From Diplonema papillatum (lineage: Eukaryota > Euglenozoa > Diplonemea > Diplonemida > Diplonemidae): a stretch of 64,000 nucleotides of DNA. Shown one piece after another: positions 32,177 through 42,764 of this stretch (position 1 is its first letter; every line of letters begins with the position of its first letter). The DNA lies in contig JAPJBO010000448.1 of assembly GCA_030068145.1 (NCBI GenBank), forward strand, positions 62,001 to 126,000. Reading direction: 5' to 3'. The notes under the pieces are model-generated. The model was not told the DNA's origin and made no database searches. It saw nothing but the letters and a program-made list of their open reading frames with translations. Position numbers and translations under genes: made by a program.

Positions 32177-34228
32177 TCAGGTAGTGAAAGGGATGCATGT
32201 AGTGAAGACCTCTTCCAGTGGAGTTGAAAAGTGACTAGTCTCCAGCAGTCCGGCCATGGCTGCGTGGCTGTCAGTCACCAGTAACGACGGTGGTGGTGGC
32301 TGGGTCCAAGGAAGGCGTTTGCACATCATCCACGGACACGGCGACATTCTCGCTTGCGGCCTCCAATGTCTTTTAGCTGACGTCTTTATCCCCCGTCCCG
32401 TACTTCTTCCCCTTTCTTCCGCAGGGATTCCGAAGGCATCCTGCAAGTACTGCTCACTGACTCGTGACCACTCGAGCCAGGCCTCTTCCGCTCGCTGTGC
32501 TGCCAGCCGTTCCGCGAAATCGGAGTTGGCCAGTCTCTGTACGGCTTCCCTGTAAGCTTCTGTGTCCGAGAGGCCCCACTTGGGTCCCCGCTCCGTAGAG
32601 ATTTCCCGCGGTACTTTAAATCGCCACACGATTTGGCGCAGCGCCGCAATGTCCAGGGTCATTGTCACGAGCCGGTGTCCCGGCACGTTCACCGCGGTGG
32701 TGACGCATTGGCGGAAAGCTCCCGTCGTTATTCGGTTGAGGAGTATGCGGTCGATCCTCGTGCCCGATGTCCGGGCGCTGGTAAAGGTCGGTGGCGGTGG
32801 TGTGTCGGTACGTGCATGGTGCAGTTCCGCTGCGTCGGACCATCCATTCCTTAGTGCCTTCCGCAGTACAGGGGACCGGTCTTCTTCTGTGTTCAGGTCA
32901 CCCATCACCATTATGGGGACGTCACCGAGGCTATCCGCCGCTGCGAAGAGGATCTTCTCCAGCATGTCCTCACGCTCTTCGCTCTCCGCCCTCCCGTTTC
33001 CGGAAGGGCAGTAGACATTGAACACGTGCACGAACGTGTTGCCGGCCCCTGTTGCTACTACTGTATGGCTCACTCGGTCCGGGGACCGTATTGCTGCGTG
33101 CGAGAGCGCCGTCATCGTATCGTACGCCGGTATCGGTCTCAGTACTAGAGTGGAGAGCCCTCCGTTCGCGGCGTTCATCGTCGAGCGACTACCGGAGTTC
33201 CTACAGAGTCTTCCGGGTGGTGGCAGACCCCAGTGGCAGCACCATTTCCGCAGGTATTCCTCCGCCTGCACCCGTTTGCACGGAAGGAGTGTCACCTCCT
33301 GGCAGCAGAGAAGATCCGCTTCCACCGCGTCGGCCGCTGGGAGATACTGTAGTAGGTTGGTTACGTTTAACGTCGCGAACCTCATCTCCGCGCGGCCGGG
33401 ACCAGGGTTTTGTTCGACGTCCCCCGCGGTTATCAGCCGCTGTCTTGCTGATTCTTTGATTGATTGTAGAGTTCTTTGGTGATGAAGCAAAAGTGTCCGT
33501 GGCGCGGGGCTGGACTGATGTTGGGGGGGTGCAGTGGATGCCTGAGGGCTGGGCGGGGGGGGTATGGGAGTTTCTTGCGGGGTGTCCCGGCCTTGCAAAC
33601 TTTGGGAGGCGGCCTCGCGCACGGCCCTGTAGGTCAGCGAGACCCGGTCGCGTGCGACATCATCGGGACGAATCCCGTGTGTCCACAGGTTCCTGGCCTC
33701 GCCTTCCATGTGGCACAGTGTGCCGACCGGCAGAGGGGTTCTCACTCTCCGGCTCCCCCTCTCCCATTCCATGACCGTGTCGCTCAAGAGCGATATGGTC
33801 GCTACCCTCGGACCCAGTTCTCTCTGGTCTTTGTGGGGGTTGATCCCCACTCCCCTCCGGTACCAGTTGGCCAGCAACTGGTCCGGTTCCCACCCAAGGC
33901 GGTCACGTATGAGATCCGCCGCTTCTTTCAGGGGCCCCTCGGGGATACCCCGTTCCAGTCTGATCGGGGGTTCACCTAGTCGATAGGCGTGCCCCCACTG
34001 CTGGGTTTCCCTGCTGTGTCCACCCCCCAGCCTTCCCCATGGGGCTTCCGGGTTGAGCTCGGGTGCTCGGCTCAGTCTATCCAGAAGATCCCGAGGGATC
34101 GCCTGGAAACTTAGCCCCGGGATGGGTCCCTCCACCCTGGCGGGGGGGCCCTCGTTGCAAGTTGGCCGGGCACACTGGCTATTGTAGGGGGATTGTTTGT
34201 GCGCAAAACCGGGCCCTCGGGGTATCAC
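32177..34228 (-). mobile_element. Non-LTR retroelement ORF2 fragment: AlkB dioxygenase - 2A - APE endonuclease
   Basis: This is an open frame of about 683 codons; its true start is unclear because no early in-frame ATG is obvious. An AlkB-like 2OG-Fe(II) dioxygenase occupies residues about 30-205: NWYRRGVGINPHKD supplies the HxD iron ligands (His132, Asp134), LWTHGI the second His (184), and DRVSLTYR the two 2-oxoglutarate-contacting arginines (195, 201). A proline/serine-rich linker follows. Then comes a 2A sequence, AGDVEQNPGP (residues 268-277; 33398-33427), which causes ribosome skipping before its last Pro. Residues 283-530 are an exonuclease-endonuclease-phosphatase fold: TLNVTN, CCQEV, NVYCPSG, VMGDLNTEE, GTRIDRILL and PGHRLVTM. 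The normal SDH motif is PGH, so the Asp is missing. After about residue 613 the frame degenerates and no reverse transcriptase follows. The element is 3'-truncated. Confidence 0.82.
33398..33424 (-). promoter_or_regulatory. 2A ribosome-skipping site
   Basis: GDVEQNPGP is a complete match to the D(V/I)ExNPGP core of 2A sequences. It lies exactly between the dioxygenase plus linker and the endonuclease. Translation would release an AlkB-bearing protein ending ...NPG and start the endonuclease polyprotein with Pro. 2A sites upstream of the endonuclease are known in trypanosome L1Tc and ingi elements and in some animal non-LTR elements. Confidence 0.85.
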
Positions 34229-34432
34229 TCCCGGGCGATTGAGGCCAGACGCGCCGTGAGAGAGAGGGAGGGGAAAAGAAGAGGAGCAGGAATTCTCTTT
34301 TTCCGTCTCTGCGTGATCGAACTGCCTAGCAGGGGTGCTAGGACTCGGCAGCCCGAACGAGGGCCTCGCGCGCAGGGCAACCCGTAATGGGCTGGCGGGG
34401 CCACTGGCGCCGGGTGCGGGCTGTGGAGGTAG

Positions 34433-34870
34433 TCAGCTCGTGCAAGTCTTGCACGCGCTGACGTCGCAGCCCTCGCATTCCAAGCGAAGCTGACCCTTCG
34501 CCTTCTTCTTCCTACACACGCCGCAGGTGTAGCCGGCTGCGGCCTTTGTGGGGGTCCCGAAGGCGTGGACGTGCTCTGCACCGTCCATCCGGGCGTCGCT
34601 TCCCGCGGGAGCCGGCCCGTCCCCTGCCGGCTCCGGCGTCTTCCTCTTCTTCTGCGCTGCCGCGTCCGCTGGCGGGGCCGCTGGCGGGGCCACTGGCGGG
34701 GCCGCTGGCGGGGCCGCTGGCGGGGCCGCTGGTGGGGCCGCTGGTGGGGCCGCTGGTGGGGCCGCTGGTGGGGCCGCTGGTGGGGCCACTGGTGGGGCCG
34801 CTGGTGGGGCCGCTGGTGGGGCTGCTGGCGGGGCTGCTGGCGGGGCTGCTGGCGCTGCATTGTTAAGCAT
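34433..34870 (-). CDS. A/P-repeat protein with terminal Cys motif, probable retroelement ORF1
   Basis: This 145-codon frame starts at ATG 34870. Residues about 5-65 are APPA/AAPP repeats encoded by a 12-bp minisatellite. A basic AQKKRKTPEP segment (possible nuclear signal) follows. The end is CGVC, 12 residues, CEGC, 4 residues, C, 2 residues, C, that is C-x2-C-x12-C-x2-C-x4-C-x2-C, likely zinc-binding. It stops about 205 bp before the open AlkB-2A-endonuclease frame, on the same strand, which is the position of ORF1 in non-LTR elements. A basic, zinc-binding protein fits the nucleic-acid chaperone role of ORF1. It could instead be an unrelated host gene. Confidence 0.5.
   Translation of the reverse strand: MLNNAAPAAPPAAPPAAPPAAPPAAPPVAPPAAPPAAPPAAPPAAPPAAPPAAPPAAPPVAPPAAPPADAAAQKKRKTPEPAGDGPAPAGSDARMDGAEHVHAFGTPTKAAAGYTCGVCRKKKAKGQLRLECEGCDVSACKTCTS
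34672..34856 (-). repeat. 12-bp minisatellite coding for AAPP
   Basis: About 15 tandem units of GGGGCCGCTGGC/GGGGCCGCTGGT (plus-strand reading) form the A/P-rich part of the frame above. In other frames it gives equally regular peptides (HQRP, GGAA), which are artefacts. Confidence 0.9.
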
Positions 34871-35322
34871 TGAGTTCTTTTAAGTACATGAACCACATGG
34901 ATTAGCACGCACTGTTGTTAAGCAGCGGCTGCCAAAACTTGCCGTGACACAAAAAACGAAACACTGCATTTGCAGCAGCAGCCACGAGATGATCTTCTGT
35001 CAGCCAGTTGGATTTTATCGACTGCTATTCAGAAGTCTCGCAAAACAAACTCAAGGATAGCAACAGCGGCTGCCGTTGGTTGCCGAAGTGGCGGTAAGAT
35101 GCCCCGTCTATTCGGACTACTGACTACACTAGCTGGGTCACAGAAGCGACAAACGTCTGGGCGTGAGCTTTGCGCACGTACACAGCGGCGCGCCTACCTG
35201 TGTGTCTGGGCTTTCCGCCGCGTGAAGCCATGCAGCGATCTTGGGCAGGCAAGTCTTGATGGGAACTTAAGCTTTGCTTACACGGGAGCCTCAGCCTTTC
35301 CCTCGGCATACATCCGATCCGA

Positions 35323-35412
35323 CTCGTATGCGAGAATGATTCTCGCATTCTCGCATGAAATTCTCGCATATTCTCGCATGCGAGAATGATACGAGTGAAA
35401 TGCGAGAATGTG
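35323..35412. repeat. Palindromic array of ATTCTCGCAT words
   Basis: At least seven copies of GCGAGAAT or its complement ATTCTCGC occur in alternating orientation, including ATTCTCGCATGCGAGAAT. This is comparable to the GCATACG and GTAAACG arrays, but no terminal inverted repeats were found around it. Confidence 0.8.
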
Positions 35413-35564
35413 TAAACCACTGAAAACCCATGGATTTGACCCGTCCGACAGGAATACCAAGCGAAGATAGCAAAATAACGAAATAAGTCTACTTTGCAGC
35501 TGGCACTGTATCTTGCTTTCAGGTCACACAACGTCGCCGACAACAACCCAGGTGATTCACACAC

Positions 35565-35838
35565 CACCCGCGTTTTGCAGCTGGAAGGAGGACGGAAGTG
35601 ATGTTAAACGGCAGACGCAGCTTGCTCTGGAACGCGCCAAACCCGTGTATCCGCAGGACGTACCCTTCGCCCAATGGAAACTGAAGTTTCCCATCAAGGC
35701 GTCAGCCGCCGCCGTAGGCCGTGCCGTGACGTTGTGGGTGTCAATCAAGCTCTCGCAGTTCCTTGTGTTTTCTCCTGGTTCATCCGGAGAAGACTCTTCA
35801 TTCCTCTTCGAGATAAAGTAGCCCGCTATGGGGTGCTT
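35565..35838 (-). CDS. Candidate exon, unknown protein
   Basis: The segment lies between a pyrimidine-rich acceptor CTTCGCTTTGCAG and a donor GGTG|GTGTGTGAA. It reads KHPIAGYFISKRNEESSPDE, then NTRNCESLIDTHNVTARPTA and NFSFHWAKGTSCGYTGLARS. The composition is protein-like and the splice signals resemble those of the certain genes. I recognise no family. It enters in phase 0 and leaves in phase 1. It could also be an open intergenic frame. Confidence 0.3.
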
Positions 35839-37204
35839 CTGCAAAGCGAAGACGCCCATCTGCTGCGGACGGGCGCGGACCGATTTAATGCCTGCTCTCG
35901 CGTAGACGATGGCTCGTGCTTGGGCATGAAGGAAACGAGATCTCAACAGTTGACAAGACGCGTCGGACGCCTTACAGACACTGGAGGCCAGACGACACAG
36001 AACAGAGCTCCAGAAACGACAAACAAGAAGAAAAGGGGAACAACTCAAACAAAAAGAGTCAGTCGAACCCGTCTCAACCGTCAAGCAGAAACAAGACGTG
36101 AAGAGAAAGCACGACGAGCATAGAAGAAGTGTAAATGACAAATCTTGTTAGTGGTGTTGTTGTTGCTGGCTTCTTGCAGTACGCGCACCAAGCGTGCCGC
36201 AACTACCTTTGAGAACACGCTAGGAAGAGGAGCTTGGAGAACGTCCGTAAGAACACCCCCGTTTCTACCTGGCCGCACACAACGCATTGGAGCCATAGTT
36301 AAAGCGAATGATTGTGCACAGCAAAGTGGCGATTACGCCATTTTAACAAGAAAATGCACATTGAGCGACGGCTGGTTACGTATCACCTTCGTTAAAACCA
36401 TGGGTTGGGGCAAACGGAGTGGTGGCGCGTCGAGCAAAAACGCAGAGCGCAAGCGAACACTCGCGCTCGGTGTTATACGCAGCGAATACGGGGTAACTAG
36501 GTGCGGTCGATATTTGATGGACGTGTTTCAGGCAAACTTGTTTGTCCACTCGGAGAGCAGCTGTCGATACACTGTGTATCGTGTACGGGATACACTTCAT
36601 AGACCAAAGAAAAGAGTCAAGCGAATCGATCCCTTGTGTTATTCCCTGCTTTATCATTCACGGCAAACACATGCTTCATAGTACCATCGGTGGTCGGTCC
36701 ATATGCGTATGGCGTACGCACAGGCGCTTTCATCCTGGTGAAAAGATTGTTTGCAAGCCTGCAAGCCACCAATACTCCCGTTCTTAGAAGCTTTTAATGA
36801 GGGGTTTTTTGTGTTTCCGAGGATCCCGAATGGCGTACAGACTGGTGTCTTTCGATCTTTTGTTGCTGTTGTTGTTGTTTGTTATTGTTTGTTTGTAGCC
36901 GTTAGTAGTTTTTTTGTGCATCCCGTAGCACAAATGTTTGCTCGATTGTTCGGTAAGTTGACGAAGGTCAGAACGTAAAGGGAAGAAGCTGACAAACTAG
37001 GAAATGCGCCACGATCATTCCACAGGCACCAAGAATTCACGACGCCAGACCCGGGAAGTTAGCGTTTCACTGAGTCTGTTGGTAGGAGGCACACCTCCTG
37101 TGGTGTTCTGTTTCCAGCTCAAGGGGGGACAAGTAAAAATCTGGTTTTCCCGCTCAGGCACAAGACCAGCGATGCCTGTTTTGATGCCAGCACTCACGTC
37201 TTCT

Positions 37205-37650
37205 TTGCGGAAAATACTCGAGGGACTGCCTTGTGCTCATTTCACCGGAGGCTGGAGGGGGAGAATAGTTGAGTTGCAGCTCTTGACAAAGATAGACAGG
37301 AAAAAAGAAGGTGTTTTTATTATTCGCTCTTTCTCACGAACGGGGGGGGTCGGTCCTGCTTTTGGCTTTGTACGTTCTCCCGACTCCCCAATTCGTGGTT
37401 TGCACAAACTCAAGAAGTCTAGTCAACTATTCCCTGCAGTAATAGCATGCTTTCAAGAAGACAATACAACTACAAAGTGGGTCTTCTTTGTTGAGCGCCT
37501 GCCACTAAACCCAGATTTACTAGTGTTTCGTGTGGGCTAGCACATTTACCCTCTTTGAGATTGGAATATTGTTGCGACAGTGTTCTTTAAGATTTCGCAA
37601 CTGGCAGTCTCCTCCAAGTATTTCCTACATATCAGGTGCTTACACAAGAA
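37205..37650 (+). repeat. Repeat R4 with inserted R5 block
   Basis: R4 sequence (ATACTCGAGGGACTGCCTTG; CCAGATTTACTAGTGTTTCG) is split by 37262-37455. That block is nearly identical to 54068-54255 (GAATAGTTGAGTTGCAGCTC to TCAACTATTCCCTGCAGTA) and in part to 50385-50452. R5 therefore appears at least three times, twice next to R4. Confidence 0.6.
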
Positions 37651-38310
37651 AAGGAAAAAGAACGGAGAGCCAGGTTCTTCGTGGATCGTTCCTAACGTAC
37701 TGAGAACGAACCCGCGACGGACTGACTCCCCATTTGTGTTCATCCGCCTGCGGTGTTGTGCGCACCTGTCTTTCGTATCGTTTGGTGGAAGGTGAAAGAC
37801 GTACATCGATGTCATCTTCAGAAGGTAAAAATTGAAAAAGCGCGTTTAAACGTATCCAAGGAAGGAAGAACTTGAAAAACAAAACGTATCAATCTCCATC
37901 GGCCGATTCGATGCAGGCGGGGAAGGAGCTTGTTGATCTTCGCGTGTACAGACCCCACGTGCTGCCGTTACTCCGGAGATGTTTCCTGTTTTCCTGTAGT
38001 ACAACTACTAGCAGGAATCGAGGTCCCAGCCGCGAGGACGACCTGCGGCGGGGCAAAGGAATTCGATGAATCCTCGGACACATCAGACTTTCCGAGTTGA
38101 TGCACCCAGATCCCTGAACGCCCGAGGTTCCCATTACGGCGGCGCAACAGGGGCTTCAAGCCGTTTTTCGAAAGGTATGTACTTCATCTACGTACCGGAC
38201 ATGGCAGGGATTCTCCGCCGTGCCAAAGATTCAGATCACGTGCGAAGAGATAAGCCGCGACGACGGCGATGCAGGTTGTCATTATTTGCCCTCTAACCCA
38301 AACGAAATAT

Positions 38311-38592
38311 TCAGATTTCGTCCGTTCCGAGGTCGATGAACCCGAAAACCAGCAAAGCAGCAATTTTCACGAACTGGAAGACGCACACGTCCGCGAGAAC
38401 GGCGAGCAGCCACCGGGTCCACCAGCTGGATCGGGAGATGTCGCCCGCGTCCAGGAAGTAGCAGGCGCACAGACAGCCTACGAAGAAGAAGGCGTGAAGG
38501 GCGTACCCGATGAGCTCGCAACGCGGGGCGAGCTGCATGTCGCGGACTTTCGCGGTGAGCCTCGAAGAGATCGACCGACTGCCTTTGGTGAC
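38311..38592 (-). CDS. Two-span membrane protein exon, polycystin-1-like
   Basis: The exon follows a CGCAAACAG acceptor and reads VTKGSRSISSRLTAKVRDMQ, then ELIGYALHAFFFVGCLCACY, a short loop DAGDISRSSWWTRW, and LLAVLADVCVFQFVKIAALL, before VFGFIDLGTDEI and a stop. The helix-loop-W-helix pattern with D....(Q/F)xxK at the end of the second helix resembles TM4-TM5 of the polycystin-1 family. It lies about 9 kb downstream of the REJ/GPS receptor on the same strand and could be its continuation. Intervening exons would have to be bridged, so I keep it separate. Its open-frame end may be a true C-terminus. Confidence 0.42.
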   Translation of the reverse strand, partial: VTKGSRSISSRLTAKVRDMQLAPRCELIGYALHAFFFVGCLCACYFLDAGDISRSSWWTRWLLAVLADVCVFQFVKIAALLVFGFIDLGTDEI

Positions 38593-39043
38593 CTGTTTGC
38601 GAAGTGAAGACTTGGCTTGCGAACACAGTCGCTTTTTTTCTTTGTGGCGAGTCGCAGGGGGCTCTTGTTCCGGAAATGTTCCTCGCAGCAAACGGACATC
38701 CGCATCAGCTGGTTTGAGAGACAGTTTCCGTTGACAGTTCCAGATGATCAGCAGGTTTGTGTTGTTTCAGTTCTTACTCGTTTGCCTTGTTGCAACACAT
38801 TCAATGTTTCGAAAGATGAAGACAGGTGCTTCGGTGTGTTTGTGCATGCCGGTTGATCGTTTTCGGACTTGTTTTCGCCCTGCTTCATTTTCGGGGTTCT
38901 GATCAACCACCAAACACGCGCTGCCGACGCCGTTCGTCGTTTTCGACTTACAATATTTTACTGGGGGGGAGGAGGTACCTTGAATAGAAGACGTACCTTG
39001 ATTACAAGAGGCATTTTGGAAATCTGGAAAAAAGTTGGATTTT

Positions 39044-39268
39044 TTAGAGTTAAAGTTCGCTTGAAATTCCGGGGTTTTAGGGTCTCCGTGTGACCGTTCA
39101 TGAATGGGTTCTCTTAGAGCAAGAAAGGGCTATGTGGTTACGGGTTGTATATTTAGTGCACGCTTTCGTTATGGGTTATGGCTAGCCATGTCCGGGACTG
39201 TTTGTGACCGACACCAAGTACATTCCTTCGTGGAGTGTAGTCTTGGGCCCCCCACGTTCTACAAGTTG
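39044..39268 (+). repeat. Interspersed repeat family R1, copy 2
   Basis: This is almost base-for-base the same as 3424-3652 although 35 kb apart, so both copies are recent or homogenised. Confidence 0.8.
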
Positions 39269-40989
39269 AGCAGGGGTTGCCTTGTAGCCCGTACCGGTCT
39301 GTTGTCCGCGTTTATATGTATTTTCTCGCAGTGTGGTGTTTGGGTTTCGCGGCACTTGCGGTGCTTCACGTGGTGCGGGTTGTTTCCGCCCTAAAATAAG
39401 GTTTTTCTTGGTCCGCACAACAGACCTTTTATGACGTTTCTGATCGCGATGAGCTCCGAGCTCCAATGAAGAGAACCGTGAAAAATAGACCCGGGGACCA
39501 AAAGTTATGTGCGTGGTTCGTGGGTCTTTACCAGATGCGGGGCACCGGGCATGGTAACTACAGGTTTTCATTGGGAAGGACGGGAATCGACCCACTGGTT
39601 GGTGACATTTCTTTGCTGGCCCCATGCAGCAGACCTTTTTCGGCGAATTTGTGCTCACGTTCAGCTCCGATGAAGAGAAGCGTGGAAAATGGACCACAAG
39701 TTACGTGCGTCTTGCAAGGAGAAGGGAGTTCCCGCGGGATCCGGGTTTGCGGTACTTTTTTCCATTTCTTTTTCGGGAAAATTGCAGGATCGGCACGCCG
39801 AATACAAGACCTCTACCTCTTGTATTCGACCCCCCCCCCCCCCAGTAAGAAAAGAACATAAAAAACACACGTTGTGCACAGTGGCATCGGAGACCACGGG
39901 AGCGGCGCAGTCCTCAAAGGTGAGGGACTCGAAGCGAGGCTTGTTGCACTTCATCAGTCGCACGCCGACGAGACCGCGGAGCTGTGGGGGTCGTCGTTAT
40001 TGGTGCTGGTTTTGAGGGATAAGGAAAAGGTAAGAGATCTTTTTGCGGTGGCCTCCGCTGGTCTGGTAGTTTGTGCTACCTCCTTTTTTTACACTCGTTC
40101 TCTTCTCTACTCACTACTGTACGTACTTTTTCACTCTTTTACGAGCTGTGGGGGGGAAATCTTAGTCTAATGTTAGGCAGAGCACTGCCTCTCATGCATG
40201 GTTGATGCTAGCATCCAGTCTTGAGAAGAGGGGAGTGTACGGCTCCCAAAGTGGGGAATGAAACCTTGAGGGACTAGCCGGGTTGCGGAATGTTCACGCA
40301 TTCCCTTTCGGCAATCCTGCACGTCCGAGCAAGCTCGTCAGTGGCAGCTTTGAGGCGAGCAATTACACCTTGCCTTAGGACCGACTGACCCATGTCCAAT
40401 TGCTGTTGACACGGAAACCTTCTCCACTTCGGCCTTCAATGTTCTCCATTGAATATTCGCTACTACAACCAAGATCTGCACTCATCCACGCTCCATCGAG
40501 GCTCACGCCAACGACTTCGCGGCGTGGACCACGCACTCCTACGCACGCCTGGCTTTGTGATACCAGTACGCGGCCAACTATGGGTGGATCGCTTGAGCAT
40601 CATCCATTTTCGGGACCGGTGCATTCGGCAGGTGAGTTGTTACACACTCATTATCGGATGCCGACTTCCATGGCCACCGTCCTGCTGTCAAGATGAACCG
40701 ACACCCTTTGTGGGATCTGATGAGCGATCACTCGGACACCTTAAGTCAGCTCTCGGTTCATCCCGCGTCGCCAGTCCTGCTTACCAGAAGTGGCCCCCTG
40801 TGTTTTTTTCACCGCGGTGTGTTGTGTGCACCTTCTCATGTTTCGCTCTTGAACGCAGACCAATCCAAAGCCAGAGCTCATCAGTGGGTCCTTTGGATGG
40901 GGATTTTCAGTCTTGTTCCGGTGCGAGCACAACTTGGTTTCATGAGTTTTCCTTCCTTCATTCGTTTTTTTTTAGGTGAATTTCCCTTA

Positions 40990-41182
40990 TACCCACCACT
41001 TCAAATTTTGTTCCCTTATATCCCAATGGGACAACAAATTTTGTTCCCTTATATCCCAATGGGATTACGTTGGGCAAGGCAATCCCATTGGGATATAAGG
41101 GGAACAAAATTTGTTGGTTGGGATATAAGGGAACAAAATTTGTTGTCTCATTGGGATATAAGGGAACAAAATTTGTGGTCAT
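40990..41182. repeat. Foldback array of TTCCCTTATATCCCAATGGGA
   Basis: Five copies occur, in both orientations, of a word reading AAATTTTGTTCCCTTATATC then CCAATGGGA: two or three forward (40993-41075) and three reverse (41083-41180). They form a large palindrome centred on TTGGGCAAGG. The same word forms a clean hairpin at 42765-42838. Confidence 0.8.
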
Positions 41183-41807
41183 GACGATTTTTGGGGGACC
41201 CCTTTAAAAAATTTTCCCGGGTGTCAAAGTGACTATTCGGGGACGTTTGGTGCCGTTGAAACGAAGAAATTCCAAATCTGAGGCTGCGTTTACCTCCAAA
41301 ATGAAGTTTCAATTTCTCAAATTTCACTGCCACTTCGGCCCTTGTGGTCATGCGGCCAGAGGAAGCAACCGTCGTAACAAGATTGGCAGCAGGACCAGCA
41401 CCAGCAATTTCAATTCTGGAAGCAGTCAGCACATGTTTAGCACTGCCCTACTTCGCATCCGGTTGCGCTGCAGCTTCTTGCATGTTTGCGTGTTTTACGT
41501 TACGGATAAATTGGCCGTTTTTTCCATCTGCATGAGCCCCGCGTGCTCGTGCACCCGTATCCTTTTTTACACTCTGCTCAACGACGCCTTTTCTTTTCGG
41601 GAGGGCAAAGAGGGAAGGGAGGGGTAATATTGCATCATCCTGCGTAAAGTCATCTGCACCATGATCGACGGAATTCGCTCTCTAAGTACGGAGTCAAGTC
41701 TCGTCTGTATACGCGATGCGGTTTACCGAAGCCATCGAGCGCCACGGCCAGGGATGGATACGTTTACTCGCTGATCGATGCTACGGCAGTTCCGCAAACC
41801 CACTATG

Positions 41808-42200
41808 CAGCCTGAGTTCAGCCCCGCGCATCTACGCTCACAAGGCAACCCATGATCACTTCGGTGTGAGGGATCAGTCCTGACCGAGCCTAATGCCTGC
41901 CGGGCGCCTGCTCCGTTGCGGTGTTTGCTTTTCTGACCAATGCGTTCCACGTCTGAAGGGTCCTTGCGTTAAGTTCGCGCCTTCTGTGGGTATACAGACT
42001 TGATCACGACTTTTGGAAACGAAGCTTACTCTTGAGATCCGGTGTGGAGGGCCATTGTTACCTGACAAAACCCACTCATGCAGCCTGAGTTCAGCCCCGC
42101 GCATCTACGCTCACAAGGCAACCCGTGATCACTTCGGTGTGAGGGATCAGTCCTGACCGAGCCTATTGCCTGCCGGGCGCCTGCTCCGTTGCGGTGTTTT
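41808..42200 (+). repeat. 120-bp direct repeat, two copies 271 bp apart
   Basis: The sequence from GCAGCCTGAGTTCAGCCCCG to GCTCCGTTGCGGTGTTT occurs at 41807-41928 and 42078-42199 with two or three differences. No coding function is seen. The GC-rich, structured look is RNA-like, but I could not match it to a known RNA. Confidence 0.7.
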
Positions 42201-42545
42201 GAAAACTTGGTAACTTTGTGCTCAGCGGTCCTACGAATCATGTTCCACGTCCTGTGATTCGTACTTTCAAACTTAATCCATGAATCATGTTCTACCTCCT
42301 GTGATTCGTGTGGACTTTTAACAACCCTGTACCTTCCTACAGCAGGACAGGTTCTGCATCTGTTCATTGGGTAACTAATTTTGTTCCCGTTCTTCCCATT
42401 GAAAGAAACCAAGAACCTAGAAGACCCACCCTTCCTGCTGATCTTGCAGCACCAACCGCCAGGGCTTGGTCTGATCAGGCACAGTCCAGGCTGGTCGGAC
42501 TCTGGGTCAGCCGGACTAGACTGGTCAGGCTCCAGGACTGCCTGG

Positions 42546-42746
42546 TCTGTCCAGGCTGTCCGGGCTCGGACTGACTGGTCTGGTCAGGCTGTCCAGGCTG
42601 TCTGGTTTGCCCAGGCTGGTTGGAGTGTCTGGTCAGTCCGGCTGGTCGGACTGACTGGTCTGGTCAGGCTGTCCAGGCTGTCCAGGCTGTCCAGGCTGTC
42701 CAGGCTGTCTGGTCTGTCCAGGCTGGTCGGACTGACTGGTCTGGCC
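42546..42746 (+). repeat. Minisatellite of CCAGGCTGT units
   Basis: Tandem 9-bp units CCAGGCTGT are mixed with GGTCGGACTGACTGGTCTGG units, most regular at 42665-42710. It abuts the foldback hairpin at 42765. Confidence 0.85.
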
Positions 42747-42764
42747 AGGTTCTGTGGTCCAACA

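Noticed and set aside
32177..34228. Host AlkB homologue gene
   Set aside because: The frame runs through a 2A site into a retroelement-type endonuclease and lacks splice sites.
34225..34908. Gene for an HQRP-repeat protein overlapping ORF1
   Set aside because: The repeats come from the 12-bp array read in another frame; only the A/P frame ends in a plausible Cys motif.
40449..40630. Plus-strand exon ending at CAG|GTGAGT
   Set aside because: A good donor alone is not enough; the peptide matches nothing I know and lies between repeats.
41344..41535. Plus-strand hydrophobic exon (RPEEATVVTRLAAGPAP and on)
   Set aside because: Protein-like composition but no family and no clear splice sites; too weak to call.
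41808..42200. LSU rRNA fragment
   Set aside because: The duplicated 120-bp block looks RNA-like but I could not align it to any conserved LSU or SSU helix.
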